NCBI RefSeq assembly: GCF_024585165.1
Contig: NZ_CP029008.1
Span: 4,855,501 to 4,919,500, forward strand
Direction: 5' to 3'
Source of the DNA: Bradyrhizobium sp. WBOS07
Lineage (GTDB): Bacteria > Pseudomonadota > Alphaproteobacteria > Rhizobiales > Xanthobacteraceae
Length of the DNA: 64,000 nucleotides
In this document: one piece after another, positions 43,840-54,755 of the stretch
How the letters are laid out: every line of letters starts with the position of its first letter
How positions within the stretch are numbered: position 1 is the stretch's first letter
Program-made: the position numbers and the translations under genes
The notes under the pieces: generated by a model
Seen by the model: the letters and a program-made list of their open reading frames with translations, nothing else
Databases searched by the model: none
What the model was told of the DNA's origin: nothing

Positions 43840-45888
43840 ATGGGACAAGACGTCAGAAGTCCCCGAGGTCCACGGTGCATCGCGCTGGTGGGCCCTTTCC
43901 AAAGCGGTAAGACCACACTTCTCGAGGCGATCCTGGCGCGAACGGGCGCAATCCCGCGCGCCGGTAGCGTCGATGCCGGCACCTCCGTCGGCGATGCCAC
44001 GCCGGAAGCCCGTCATCACAAGATGACCGTCGGGCTGACTGCCGCCACCACGAATTTCATGGGCGACAGCTACACCTTTCTCGATTGCCCCGGTTCCGTC
44101 GAGTTCGCCCACGACATGCGCGCCGCGCTGCCCGCGGTCGACGCCGCCATCGTGGTCTGCGAGGCCGACGAGAAGAAGCTGCCTCAGCTTCAGATCATCC
44201 TGCGCGAGCTGGAGGAGCTGAAGATCCCGCGTTTCCTGTTCCTCAACAAGATCGACCGCGCCAGCCAGCGCATCCGCGAGACGCTGGCGATGCTGCAGCC
44301 CGCCTCCCGCGTGCCGCTGGTACTGCGCCAGATCCCGATCTGGAAGGACGAACTGATCGAGGGCTTCGTCGACCTCGCGCTGGAGCGCGCCTTCATCTAT
44401 CGCGAGCACAAAGCCTCCGAGGTGGTCGCGCTCGAAGGCGGCGATCTCGATCGCGAGAAGGAAGCCCGCTTCTCGATGCTGGAGAAGCTCGCCGATCACG
44501 ACGATGCGCTGATGGAGCAACTGCTCGAAGACATCCAGCCGCCGCGCGATGCGGTGTTCGACGATCTCGCCCGCGAATTGCGCGACGGGCTGATCTGTCC
44601 GGTGCTGCTGGGCGCCGCCGCGCGCGAGAACGGCGTGCTGCGCCTGATGAAGGCGCTGCGTCACGAGGCGCCCGGCATCGCACAGACCGCAAAACGCCTC
44701 GGCGTGCCCGAGAGCAAGGACGCGCTCGGCTATGTCTTCAAGACGCTGCATTCGCAGCATGGCGGAAAGCTGTCGCTGACGCGGCTGCTCGCCGGCCACC
44801 TCGACGACGGCGCGACGCTGCAATCGTCCTCCGGCGGTGCGGGGCGGATCTCAGGCATCCTCGCCGTCAACGGTGCCTACGACACCAAGCGCGCCGCGGC
44901 AGAGGCCGGCGACACAGTGGCGCTTGCCAAGCTTGATCCGATCAAGACCGGCGACACGGTCTCGAACGGCAAGACACCGCCGGCGGCATTGATCACGATC
45001 GAGCCGACGCCGCCAGTGCTCGCGATTTCGATCGCGGCGGCCGATCGCAAGGACGACGTCAAGCTCGGCCAGGCGATGGCGCGGCTGCACGAGGAGGATC
45101 CCTCCCTGGTCGTCGTGCAGAATGCCCAGACCCACGACACCGTCTTGTGGGGGCAGGGCGAGATGCATTTGCGCGTCGCCGGCGAGCGGCTGCGCGACCG
45201 CTTCGGCGTCAAGGTCACCTCGCATCCGCCCGCGATCGGCTACCAGGAGACCATCCGCAAGCCGATCACCCAGCGCGGGCGTCACAAGAAGCAGTCCGGC
45301 GGCCATGGCCAGTTTGGCGACGTCGTGCTCGACATCAAGCCGCTGCCGCGCGGCGATGGCTTCAAGTTCGCCGAGAAGGTGGTGGGCGGCGCGGTGCCGC
45401 GCAACTACATCCCGGCGGTCGAAGAAGGCGTCGTCGACGGATTGGCGCGCGGTCCGCTCGGCTTCCCCGTCACCGACGTGGAGGTGACGCTGACCGACGG
45501 CTCCTATCACAGCGTCGACAGCTCCGACCTCGCCTTCCGCACCGCGGCGCGGATCGGGCTGAACGAAGGCCTGCCGCAATGCCAGCCGGTGCTGCTGGAG
45601 CCGATCCACGTGGTCGAGATCGTATGCCCGACCGAGGCCACCGCCAGGATCAACGCGATCCTGTCGGCGCGGCGCGGCCAGATCCTCGGCTTCGACACCC
45701 GCGAGGGCTGGAGCGGTTGGGACTGCGTCCGCGCCATGATGCCGGAAGCCGAGATCGGCGAGCTGATCGTGGAGCTGCGCTCGGCCACCGCCGGCGCCGG
45801 CAGCTTCACGCGCCAGTTCGACCACATGGCCGAAGTCACCGGCCGCGCCGCCGATCAGATCATCGCCGCGCATCAGCACGCGGCGTGA
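43840..45888 (+). CDS. Elongation factor G-like GTPase (EF-G paralogue)
   Basis: A 682-residue translational GTPase. G1 is GPFQSGKTT (about residues 18-26), unlike the AHVDAGKTT of true EF-G; G3 is DCPGSVEF and G4 is NKIDRAS. Domains II to V follow, with the domain IV segment HPPAIGYQETIRKPITQRGR to HGQFGDV and domain V GRRGQILGFDTREG. The paralogue class (often labelled FusA2 or EF-G-like) has no settled role in alphaproteobacteria. It is not next to rpsL, rpsG or tuf, so it is not the main EF-G gene. Confidence 0.88.
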   Translation: MGQDVRSPRGPRCIALVGPFQSGKTTLLEAILARTGAIPRAGSVDAGTSVGDATPEARHHKMTVGLTAATTNFMGDSYTFLDCPGSVEFAHDMRAALPAVDAAIVVCEADEKKLPQLQIILRELEELKIPRFLFLNKIDRASQRIRETLAMLQPASRVPLVLRQIPIWKDELIEGFVDLALERAFIYREHKASEVVALEGGDLDREKEARFSMLEKLADHDDALMEQLLEDIQPPRDAVFDDLARELRDGLICPVLLGAAARENGVLRLMKALRHEAPGIAQTAKRLGVPESKDALGYVFKTLHSQHGGKLSLTRLLAGHLDDGATLQSSSGGAGRISGILAVNGAYDTKRAAAEAGDTVALAKLDPIKTGDTVSNGKTPPAALITIEPTPPVLAISIAAADRKDDVKLGQAMARLHEEDPSLVVVQNAQTHDTVLWGQGEMHLRVAGERLRDRFGVKVTSHPPAIGYQETIRKPITQRGRHKKQSGGHGQFGDVVLDIKPLPRGDGFKFAEKVVGGAVPRNYIPAVEEGVVDGLARGPLGFPVTDVEVTLTDGSYHSVDSSDLAFRTAARIGLNEGLPQCQPVLLEPIHVVEIVCPTEATARINAILSARRGQILGFDTREGWSGWDCVRAMMPEAEIGELIVELRSATAGAGSFTRQFDHMAEVTGRAADQIIAAHQHAA

Positions 45889-46168
45889 ATCTGTCTCTTG
45901 CCTCGTAAGGGGCGCGCAGTAAGGGAGGCACCGCTCGCTCACGCCTCTACCCGTTCTACGGGGAGGGCGCGTGGTGAGGGGCCGCCTCCGCGAGCGCGTG
46001 CCCGTCCTTCAGGCCGCGCCGGCGCCCAAACCACCGTCATTGCTTCGTCACCAGAGCTCCTCGCAAGAGACAGACCGGTAGCCACTTGCGCTCGCCGCGA
46101 GATGATGTATTTTATATCATTGTATATGTTATAGATATCATTTATGGGTCCTGGTAAGTGAGGCCAAG
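45889..46168. promoter_or_regulatory. AT-rich promoter/operator upstream of the XRE regulator
   Basis: The right part (46100-46145) is unusually AT-rich. It has a dyad ATGAT-N9-ATCAT (46102-46120) and two direct ATATCAT copies at 46114-46120 and 46135-46141, 21 bases apart, two helical turns. This could be an operator for the HTH regulator that follows. The left part (46037-46070) has a degenerate half of repeat family C. Confidence 0.6.
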
Positions 46169-46441
46169 GTGATCACGTCATTTCAGATGCGGGCAGCCCG
46201 CGCGCTGCTCGGCATTGACCAGAAAACCCTGGCCGAGCTTGCCGGTGTGTCGTTGCCGACCATCCAGCGGATGGAGGCTTCGACCGGGAATGTGCGTGGC
46301 GTGGTCGAGACCCTGATCAAGGTGGTCGAGGCGTTCGAGCGGGCCGGCGTCGAGCTGATCGGCGAGCAGGTCCGCAGCGACGGCGGCGGGCGTGGCGTTC
46401 GCCTGAGGGAGCCCGGACCGCCACGCCGTGTCGGAGCATGA
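46169..46441 (+). CDS. XRE-type helix-turn-helix regulator
   Basis: A 90-residue protein of the Cro/CI HTH class: MITSFQMRAARALLGIDQKT, then LAELAGVSLPTIQRMEASTG (recognition helix region) and LIKVVEAFERAGVELIGEQ, a form often found in transporter-linked regulators. The start is GTG at 46169 with AGGCCAAG upstream. It lies about 100 bases before the SulP gene on the same strand and probably controls it or itself. Confidence 0.82.
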   Translation: MITSFQMRAARALLGIDQKTLAELAGVSLPTIQRMEASTGNVRGVVETLIKVVEAFERAGVELIGEQVRSDGGGRGVRLREPGPPRRVGA

Positions 46442-46548
46442 TCGGGGCGCGTTGATCGTGCTCGGGATCAGGATGGGCTGGCGCATCGGCCGCAACACGG
46501 GACGCACGATGCTGGGAGCATCGAGCGGCAGCGGAGTAATTTGCCGAG

Positions 46549-48291
46549 ATGAGCATCACGAGCGATCACGCGGGCCGGCTGCACCAGCCGCGTCAGCCGA
46601 CCTTTACCGAACTGTATCTGCCGAAGCTCGTCACCGTCTGGCGTGAAGGCTACGGCCTCGAGGATCTCCGCGCCGACGTCTTCGCCGGCCTGACGGTTGC
46701 GATCGTGGCGCTGCCGCTGTCGATGGCGATCGCGATCGCCTCGGGCGTGACGCCGGACCGCGGCCTCTACACCGCCGTGGTCGGCGGCTTCATCGCCTCG
46801 CTGCTCGGCGGCAGCCGGTTCCAGATCGGCGGGCCCGCTGGCGCGTTCATCGTCTTGGTCGCCGCGACCGCGGAGCGCCATGGCGTCGACGGCGTCATCC
46901 TCGCCACCATGATGGCGGGCCTGTTCCTGATCGCCGCGGGGCTGTTGCGGATCGGCACCTACATCAAGTTCATTCCCTACCCGGTGACGGTCGGCTTCAC
47001 CGCCGGCATCGCCGTGATCATCTTCGCCAGCCAGCTCCGCGATCTCTCGGGCATCACGCTCGCGGGCAAAGAGCCCAGCGAATTCGTGCCCAAGCTGCTC
47101 GCGCTCGCCGGCGGCCTCGATACCCTCAATCCATTCGCGGTCGCGGTCGCCGTCGTCAGTATCGCCATTATCGCGGCCTTGCGGATCTGGCGGCCGTCCT
47201 GGCCCGGTATCCTGATCGCGGTCGTGTTCGCGGCCGTCGCGTGTGCGGTGTTCTCGCTGCCGGTCGAGACCATCGGCTCGCGCTTCGGCGGCATTCCGCG
47301 CGAATTGCCCTCGCCGGCCTTGCCCGCGTTCTCGCTTGCGAAGGCGACCGCCGTGCTGCCGGACGCGATTGCGTTCGCGCTGCTGGCCGCGATCGAATCG
47401 CTGCTGTCTGCGGTGGTCGCCGACGGCATGACCGGGCGCCGTCACCGCTCCAATTGCGAGCTGGTGGCGCAAGGCGCGGCCAATGTCGGCTCGGCGCTGT
47501 TCGGCGGCATCTGCGTCACCGGCCTGATCGCGCGCACCGCCACCAACATCCGCGCCGGTGCCCGCGGGCCGCTCGCGGGCATGCTGCATGCGGTCTTCCT
47601 GCTGCTGTTCATGCTGATTGCGGCGCCGCTTGCGAGCTACATCCCGCTCGCCGCGCTCGCCTCGGTGCTGGTCGTGGTGGCCTGGACCATGGCGGAGAAG
47701 CACGAGTTCGGCACCTTGCTGCGCTCGTCATGGGGCGATGCCGTGGTGCTGCTCGCGACCTTCCTGCTGACGATCTTCCGCGACTTGACCGAAGGCATCC
47801 TGGTCGGCTTCGCGCTCGGCGCGGTGCTGTTCATCCATCGCATGGCGGAGATGGCGGGCATCGAGGAACGCTCGCCGCTGGCCGTCGCCGATCGCCCCGA
47901 CGACGGCAATGGCGACCGCGTTCCCTACGATCCCGCGCTTGCGGTCGATCGCGACGTGCTGGTCTATCGCATCACCGGTGCGTTCTTCTTCGGCGCGGCC
48001 TCGGCCATCGGAAGCGTGCTCGACGCCGTCGCCGACAAGCGCAAGGCCTTCGTGGTCGACTTCGCCGCGGTGCCGTTCCTGGATTCGACGGCGGCCAATG
48101 TGCTCGGCCGCGTCGCCGCCAAGGCCCACCGCGAGGGCATAAGGCTGTTCATCACGGGGGCTTCGCCGGCCGTCCGCCGCGCGCTGCTCACCCATGGCGT
48201 GACACCGCCGCGCGCGCGCTATCGCCAGAGCCTCGAGCGCGCGATCGCCGACATCAAGGGTGGCGCAAGCGAGGAGACTGCCGCGAGCTGA
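46549..48291 (+). CDS. SulP family inorganic anion transporter with STAS domain
   Basis: A 580-residue transporter with about 12 membrane helices. Family marks: FAGLTVAIVALPLSMAIAIA, GVTPDRGLYTAVVGGFIAS, IGGPAGAFIVLVAAT and LVAQGAANVGSALFGGICVT with the following Arg-Thr-Ala-Thr motif. The C-terminal STAS domain (about 480-570) contains FVVDFAAVPFLDSTAANVLG. SulP members carry sulfate, bicarbonate or other anions; substrate not determined. The preceding small XRE gene may regulate it. Confidence 0.9.
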   Translation: MSITSDHAGRLHQPRQPTFTELYLPKLVTVWREGYGLEDLRADVFAGLTVAIVALPLSMAIAIASGVTPDRGLYTAVVGGFIASLLGGSRFQIGGPAGAFIVLVAATAERHGVDGVILATMMAGLFLIAAGLLRIGTYIKFIPYPVTVGFTAGIAVIIFASQLRDLSGITLAGKEPSEFVPKLLALAGGLDTLNPFAVAVAVVSIAIIAALRIWRPSWPGILIAVVFAAVACAVFSLPVETIGSRFGGIPRELPSPALPAFSLAKATAVLPDAIAFALLAAIESLLSAVVADGMTGRRHRSNCELVAQGAANVGSALFGGICVTGLIARTATNIRAGARGPLAGMLHAVFLLLFMLIAAPLASYIPLAALASVLVVVAWTMAEKHEFGTLLRSSWGDAVVLLATFLLTIFRDLTEGILVGFALGAVLFIHRMAEMAGIEERSPLAVADRPDDGNGDRVPYDPALAVDRDVLVYRITGAFFFGAASAIGSVLDAVADKRKAFVVDFAAVPFLDSTAANVLGRVAAKAHREGIRLFITGASPAVRRALLTHGVTPPRARYRQSLERAIADIKGGASEETAAS

Positions 48292-48401
48292 CGGCACGCC
48301 TTTCCCGCGCCCGGCCGGCCTGACCGGCGCTGTGGCGCCCGCTTGACAGAGCGGGCGCGACGCGAAATGGATCGCCTCGGAAGCACGACCCCGAGGGAAA
48401 G

Positions 48402-49241
48402 ATGACCGCGCCCAGAACGCCTGCAGCCTGTCTGATCGGATGGCCGGCCGCGCATTCGCGCTCGCCGCTGATCCATCGCTACTGGTTGCGCACGCTGGGC
48501 ATCGAAGGCGGCTACGTCATCGAGGCGGTTCCGCCCGAGGACTTGCGCGATTTCGTGCTGCGGCTGTCGCTGCGCGGCTTCGTCGGCGCCAACGTCACCA
48601 TTCCGCACAAGGAGAGCGTGCTGGCGCTGTCGACGCCCGACGCCCGCGCCAAGGCCGTGGGCGCGGCCAACACGCTGTGGTTTGCCGATGGCGAGCTGCA
48701 CGCGACCAATACCGACGTCGAAGGCTTCATCGGCAATCTCGACGCCAGCGCGCCCGGTTGGGACGCGGCCGAGGAGGCGCTGGTGCTGGGCGCCGGCGGT
48801 TCCTCGCGTGCGGTCGTGTTTGGGCTGCTCGAACGCGGCATCAAGCGCGTGCATCTTGCCAATCGCACCGTCGCGCGGGCCGAGGCGTTGTCAGAGCAGT
48901 TCGGGCCCAACGTGCATGCTCTGAAATGGGATGGCATCAACGATGTCCTGCCGCGCGCAAGACTTCTCGTGAACACGACGTCGCTCGGCATGCACGGCCA
49001 GCCGTCGCTCGATGTCGATGTCGCGCGCCTGCCGCAGGCGGCCGTCGTCGCCGACCTTGTCTATGTCCCGCTGCTGACGCCGCTGCTCGCTGCCGCAGCA
49101 GCGCGCGGCCTGAGGACCGCCGACGGACTCGGCATGCTGCTGCATCAGGCGGTGCGCGGCTTCGAATTGTGGTTCGGCCGCCGGCCCGAGGTCACGGCCG
49201 AGCTGCGCGCGTTGGTCGAGGCCGATCTCACAAAGACTTGA
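48402..49241 (+). CDS. aroE: Shikimate dehydrogenase
   Basis: A 279-residue NADPH-dependent enzyme of the shikimate pathway. Shikimate-binding residues SRSPLIH (near 19-25), Lys70 in NVTIPHKE, Asn91 and Asp105 (NTDVEGF) are in place; the NADP loop is VLGAGGSSRAV, then NRTVARAE. The VNTTSLGMHG and DGLGMLLHQAVRGFELW regions complete the pattern. It may also be one of the quinate/shikimate-like paralogues, but the key residues fit AroE. It starts ATG at 48402 with GAGGGAAAG upstream. Confidence 0.9.
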   Translation: MTAPRTPAACLIGWPAAHSRSPLIHRYWLRTLGIEGGYVIEAVPPEDLRDFVLRLSLRGFVGANVTIPHKESVLALSTPDARAKAVGAANTLWFADGELHATNTDVEGFIGNLDASAPGWDAAEEALVLGAGGSSRAVVFGLLERGIKRVHLANRTVARAEALSEQFGPNVHALKWDGINDVLPRARLLVNTTSLGMHGQPSLDVDVARLPQAAVVADLVYVPLLTPLLAAAAARGLRTADGLGMLLHQAVRGFELWFGRRPEVTAELRALVEADLTKT

Positions 49242-49297
49242 GAGAATAGCGCAGGTGCTTCGGAGTTCTCCTTCCGTGGGGACAATCGGAGACCGTC

Positions 49298-49924
49298 ATG
49301 TCTGTGCAACGTGCAACTTTCACCCGTCCGCTGATCGCCGTCGCGATGGTGGCCATATCGACTTACTGCGCCTTCGCCCAGAGGGCGCCGGTGCCGACGC
49401 GCGTGCGCGGCACCATCGAAAGCGTCAGCAACGACACCCTGCAGGTCAAGTCACGCAGCGGCGAGGAGGTGAAGCTCCGCCTTGCTTCCGACGTGAACGT
49501 ATCGGGGATTACCAGGATTTCACTGGCCGACATCAAGCCGGGTTCGTTCATCGGCGCGACCACCGTGCCGGGGCCCGACGGCAGCCAGAACGCCGTCGAG
49601 GTTCACGTGTTTCCGGAGAGCATGCGCGGCACCGGCGAAGGCTCGCGGCCCTGGGACCTCAAGCCGAATTCCAGCATGACCAATGCCACGGTGGCCGAAA
49701 GCGTCGTCAGCAATGACGGTCATACGCTGCTGGTCAAGTACAAGGACGGCGAGAAGAAGGTGTTCGTCGCCGACAACACGCCGGTCGTGACCTTCGTGCC
49801 GAGCGACAAATCCGAGTTGAAGCCGGGTGCCAAGGTCATCGCCTTTATCAAGCAATTGCCGGATGGCTCGTTCGAGACCAACCGCGTCAGCGTCGGTCGC
49901 GACGGCCTGACGCCGCCGATGTGA
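49298..49924 (+). CDS. Exported protein of unknown function
   Basis: A 208-residue protein with a signal peptide (RPLIAVAMVAISTYCAFAQ, cleaved near residue 27). The mature part has OB-like repeats: RVRGTIESVSNDTLQVKSR, VSGITRISLADIKPGSFIGA and a second half KVFVADNTPVVTFVP, DKSELKPGAKVIAFIKQL. The fold resembles DUF5666-type domains, though this is only a pattern match. The function is unknown. It is convergent with lldD across a family A repeat. Confidence 0.72.
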   Translation: MSVQRATFTRPLIAVAMVAISTYCAFAQRAPVPTRVRGTIESVSNDTLQVKSRSGEEVKLRLASDVNVSGITRISLADIKPGSFIGATTVPGPDGSQNAVEVHVFPESMRGTGEGSRPWDLKPNSSMTNATVAESVVSNDGHTLLVKYKDGEKKVFVADNTPVVTFVPSDKSELKPGAKVIAFIKQLPDGSFETNRVSVGRDGLTPPM

Positions 49925-51451
<1,527 letters not shown>

Positions 51452-51672
51452 GTCCGGTTCCGCCCGATTCCGGCAGGATCGCGGGAAATGGAGCGTTAAC
51501 AAGACGTTATCGGAATCACGGCGGGCTTGGTTCCGTAATGATTCATCATATTTTTTGAAGCCAAGTTAGCCGCGCAAGGCTTATAAGACCCCAGCAAATC
51601 AGGGATGCGGGGCCTGTTCGGGCAGCCCGTGGTTGTCGAGGGGACTCCCTGATCGTTGCGTTGGGGGACGAT

Positions 51673-53016
51673 ATGAGCCGCAAATATTTCGGGACGGACG
51701 GGATTCGGGGCCGCGCCAACGGACTGATCACGCCGGAGCTCGCCCTCAAGGTCGGCCAGGCCGCAGGCCTCGCGTTTCAGCGCGGTGACCACCGCCACCG
51801 TGTCGTGATCGGCAAGGACACCCGCCTGTCCGGCTACATGATCGAATACGCGATGGTCGCCGGCTTCACCTCGGTCGGCATGGACGTGCTGCTGGTCGGC
51901 CCGATGCCGACCCCGGCGGTCGCGATGCTGACCAAGTCGATGCGCGCCGATCTCGGCGTCATGATCTCGGCGTCGCACAATCTGTTCGAGGACAACGGCA
52001 TCAAGCTGTTCGGCCCGCAGGGCTTCAAGCTCTCCGACGACGTCGAGCGGCAGATCGAGCAGCTGCTCGACGAGCCCATCGACAAGCGACTCGCACAAAG
52101 TGCGAGCCTCGGCCGCGCCCGCCGCATCGACGGCGTGCACGACCGCTACATCGAATTCGCCAAGCGGACGCTGCCGCGCGACCTCTCGCTCGACGGCCTG
52201 CGCGTCGTGATCGATTGCGCCAACGGCGCCGCCTACAAGGTGGTGCCGGAAGCGCTGTGGGAATTGGGCGCCGATGTCGTGCCGATCGGTGTCGAGCCCG
52301 ACGGCTTCAACATCAACAAGGATTGCGGCTCGACCTCGCCGGAAGCGCTGTCGAAGAAGGTGCGCGAGATGCGCGCCGACATCGGCATTGCGCTCGACGG
52401 CGATGCCGATCGCGTCATCCTGGTCGACGAGCGCGGCCACGTCGTCGACGGCGACCAGCTGCTCGCGGTGATCGCGCAGAGCTGGAAGGAGGACGGCCGG
52501 CTGTCGCGGCCGGGCATCGTCGCCACCGTGATGTCCAATCTCGGGCTCGAGCGCTTCCTGCAAGGGCAGGGGATCGACCTCGTGCGCACTCCGGTCGGCG
52601 ACCGCTACGTGCTCGAGCAGATGCTGAGCGGCGGCTACAATCTCGGCGGCGAGCAGTCCGGCCACATCATCCTGTCCGACTACGCCACCACCGGCGATGG
52701 CTTCGTCGCCGCCTTGCAGGTGCTGGCGGTGGTGCAGAAGCTGCGCCGTCCCGTGTCCGAGGTCTGCCACCGCTTCGATCCGCTGCCGCAGATCCTCAAG
52801 AACGTCCGCCACAAGGGCGGCAAGCCGCTCGACGATTCCGACGTCAAGTCGGCGATCTCCGACGGCGAGAAGCGTCTCAACGGCCACGGCCGCCTCCTGA
52901 TCCGCTCCTCCGGCACCGAGCCGGTGATCCGCGTCATGGGCGAGGGCGAGGACCGCATCCTGGTCGAGGACGTCGTCGACACCATCGTCTCCGCGCTGGG
53001 CCAGGCCGCGGCGTAG
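51673..53016 (+). CDS. glmM: Phosphoglucosamine mutase
   Basis: A 447-residue phosphohexomutase that makes glucosamine 1-phosphate for UDP-GlcNAc. The phosphoserine is Ser101 in MISASHN (97-103); the Mg site is LDGDADR, the sugar loop [18 protein letters not shown] and the phosphate loop [12 protein letters not shown]. The ATG at 51673 gives [13 protein letters not shown], the usual family start. Ends near a family B repeat. Confidence 0.95.
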   Translation: MSRKYFGTDGIRGRANGLITPELALKVGQAAGLAFQRGDHRHRVVIGKDTRLSGYMIEYAMVAGFTSVGMDVLLVGPMPTPAVAMLTKSMRADLGVMISASHNLFEDNGIKLFGPQGFKLSDDVERQIEQLLDEPIDKRLAQSASLGRARRIDGVHDRYIEFAKRTLPRDLSLDGLRVVIDCANGAAYKVVPEALWELGADVVPIGVEPDGFNINKDCGSTSPEALSKKVREMRADIGIALDGDADRVILVDERGHVVDGDQLLAVIAQSWKEDGRLSRPGIVATVMSNLGLERFLQGQGIDLVRTPVGDRYVLEQMLSGGYNLGGEQSGHIILSDYATTGDGFVAALQVLAVVQKLRRPVSEVCHRFDPLPQILKNVRHKGGKPLDDSDVKSAISDGEKRLNGHGRLLIRSSGTEPVIRVMGEGEDRILVEDVVDTIVSALGQAAA

Positions 53017-53025
53017 ACTCTCTTC

Positions 53026-53173
53026 CCTTCTCCCCTTGTGGGAAAAGGTGGCGCGAAGCGCCGGATGAGGGGTTGTCTCCGCGTGCACAACTTGCAAGTC
53101 GACTCGGGGAGAGAAACCCCTCACCCGTCTCGCCGCTGCGCGGCGAGCCACCCTCTCCCACAAGGGGAGAGGG
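53026..53173. repeat. Palindromic intergenic repeat, family B (copy 3)
   Basis: CCTTCTCCCCTTGTGGGAAAAGG pairs with CCCTCTCCCACAAGGGGAGAGGG. Between glmM and the MFS gene, both rightward. Confidence 0.85.
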
Positions 53174-53273
53174 TAAGAGGCGCATTCCAGCCATTTGCGA
53201 TTGGCGGTGGTTCGGCCGCCGCCGGCATCGTACCTACGAAGTCGCGGCGGTTCGCCGCGCCGGGATCGCTGCA

Positions 53274-54518
53274 TTGAACAAGCCTGTCGTCGTCTCAGAA
53301 ACGCTGACCGAGCCCGTCGTCGTCGCTGACGTGGCACCCGCGGCCAAGGCGGCGGGGCCGGCTTATATCGTGCTCGCCGGCATCAGTTTCTCGCACTTCC
53401 TCAACGACACCATGCAGTCGCTGATCGCCTCGGTGTATCCGATCCTGAAGGAGACCTACGCGCTCGATTTCGCGCAGATCGGCATGATCACGCTGGCCTT
53501 CCAGTTCACGGCCTCGCTGCTGCAGCCCGTGGTCGGGCACTACACCGACAAGAAGGCGCAGCCTTACTCGCTGGCGATCGGCATGGCCTCGACCTTCTTC
53601 GGCCTGCTGCTGCTCAGCGCCGCGCAGCAATATCTCGTCATCCTCGTTGCCGCCGCGCTGGTTGGCCTCGGCTCGGCGGTGTTTCACCCGGAGTCCGCGC
53701 GCATCGCGCGGCTCGCCTCCGGCGGCCGCTACGGCTTTGCGCAATCGGTGTTCCAGCTCGGCGGCAGCTTCGGCACCTCGATGGGGCCGGTGCTGGCGGC
53801 GCTGATCGTGGTGCCGTTCGGGCAGGGCAGCATCGCCTGGTTCTCCTCGATCGCGTTCCTGGCCATCCTCATCCTGTGGCGCATCGGGCGCTGGTACGCG
53901 CCGCAGATCAAAGCGAAGAAGACGGCGGCGGTTCAGGCCCATCCCGACGCGCCGAGCTCGCGCCGCGTCGCCGTCGCGCTGCTCGTGCTGGTGGCGCTGC
54001 TGTTCTCGAAACAGCTCTACGTCTCGAGCCTGTCGAGCTACTACATCTTCTATTTGATCGATCGCTTCGGCGTGTCGACGCAGGCCGCGCAGATCTACCT
54101 GTTCATCTTCCTGGCGGCGAACGCGGTCGGCGCGTTTCTCGGTGGCCCGCTCGGCGATCGCTTCGGGCGCAAGATCGTGATCTGGATTTCGATCCTGGGC
54201 GCGCTGCCGTTCACGCTGGCGCTGCCCTATGCCGGGCTCGTCGGCAGCGCCGTGCTCAGCATCGTCATCGGCCTGATCATCTCCTCGACGACGTCGTCGA
54301 TCATCGTGTTCGCGCAGGAGCTGGTGCCGCATCGTTTCGGCATGATCTCCGGCGTGTTCTTCGGCGTCGCCTTCGGCATCGGGGGCCTCGGAGCCGCCGT
54401 GCTCGGCGAGCTCGCCGATCGCACCTCGATCGAGTTCGTCTACCAGGTCTGCGCCTATCTGCCGGCGATCGGCCTGCTTGCGGTGTTCCTGCCCAAGCTG
54501 CCGCGGCACACGCGTTAA
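53274..54518 (+). CDS. MFS transporter (fosmidomycin-resistance-like)
   Basis: A 414-residue major facilitator with 12 predicted helices. The start of the membrane part, SFSHFLNDTMQSLIASVYPI, and GLGSAVFHPESARIARL match the Fsr-type (fosmidomycin resistance) efflux family; the loop between helices 2 and 3 is GHYTDKK. No ATG precedes the first helix, so I use TTG at 53274 (LNKPVVV). The frame is open far upstream inside glmM in another frame, which is not coding. Substrate unknown. Confidence 0.85.
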   Translation: MNKPVVVSETLTEPVVVADVAPAAKAAGPAYIVLAGISFSHFLNDTMQSLIASVYPILKETYALDFAQIGMITLAFQFTASLLQPVVGHYTDKKAQPYSLAIGMASTFFGLLLLSAAQQYLVILVAAALVGLGSAVFHPESARIARLASGGRYGFAQSVFQLGGSFGTSMGPVLAALIVVPFGQGSIAWFSSIAFLAILILWRIGRWYAPQIKAKKTAAVQAHPDAPSSRRVAVALLVLVALLFSKQLYVSSLSSYYIFYLIDRFGVSTQAAQIYLFIFLAANAVGAFLGGPLGDRFGRKIVIWISILGALPFTLALPYAGLVGSAVLSIVIGLIISSTTSSIIVFAQELVPHRFGMISGVFFGVAFGIGGLGAAVLGELADRTSIEFVYQVCAYLPAIGLLAVFLPKLPRHTR

Positions 54519-54755
54519 CGCTTCCTCTCCCGCTGCAGCGCACCTTCACCGATCGTTAGCAATTGCGATCGAGCCGCTGCACTTGATGCGGCATTCCTGC
54601 AACGCTCAGGCGCCGTGCGCGCGAGAGTAGAGAAAAAATCAACCTTAACAATTAGGGTTAAGTGGCGCTTAAACATTTGCTGGCATCGTCCGCTCCGTGA
54701 GTTTCCAGAACGTGAGGCCTGCGTGTTTGCCTCACCGGCCAAAAGGACGAAGCCA

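Noticed and set aside
52215..53273. Upstream extension of the MFS gene frame into glmM
   Set aside because: The frame is open only because glmM is read out of phase; the protein family starts after TTG 53274.
54644..54662. TTAA-spaced sequences as CtrA binding sites near the outer membrane genes
   Set aside because: Spacings between the TTAA halves are 9 here and 6 at 55620-55633, not the 7 of the CtrA consensus. The dyad is noted only as a possible operator.
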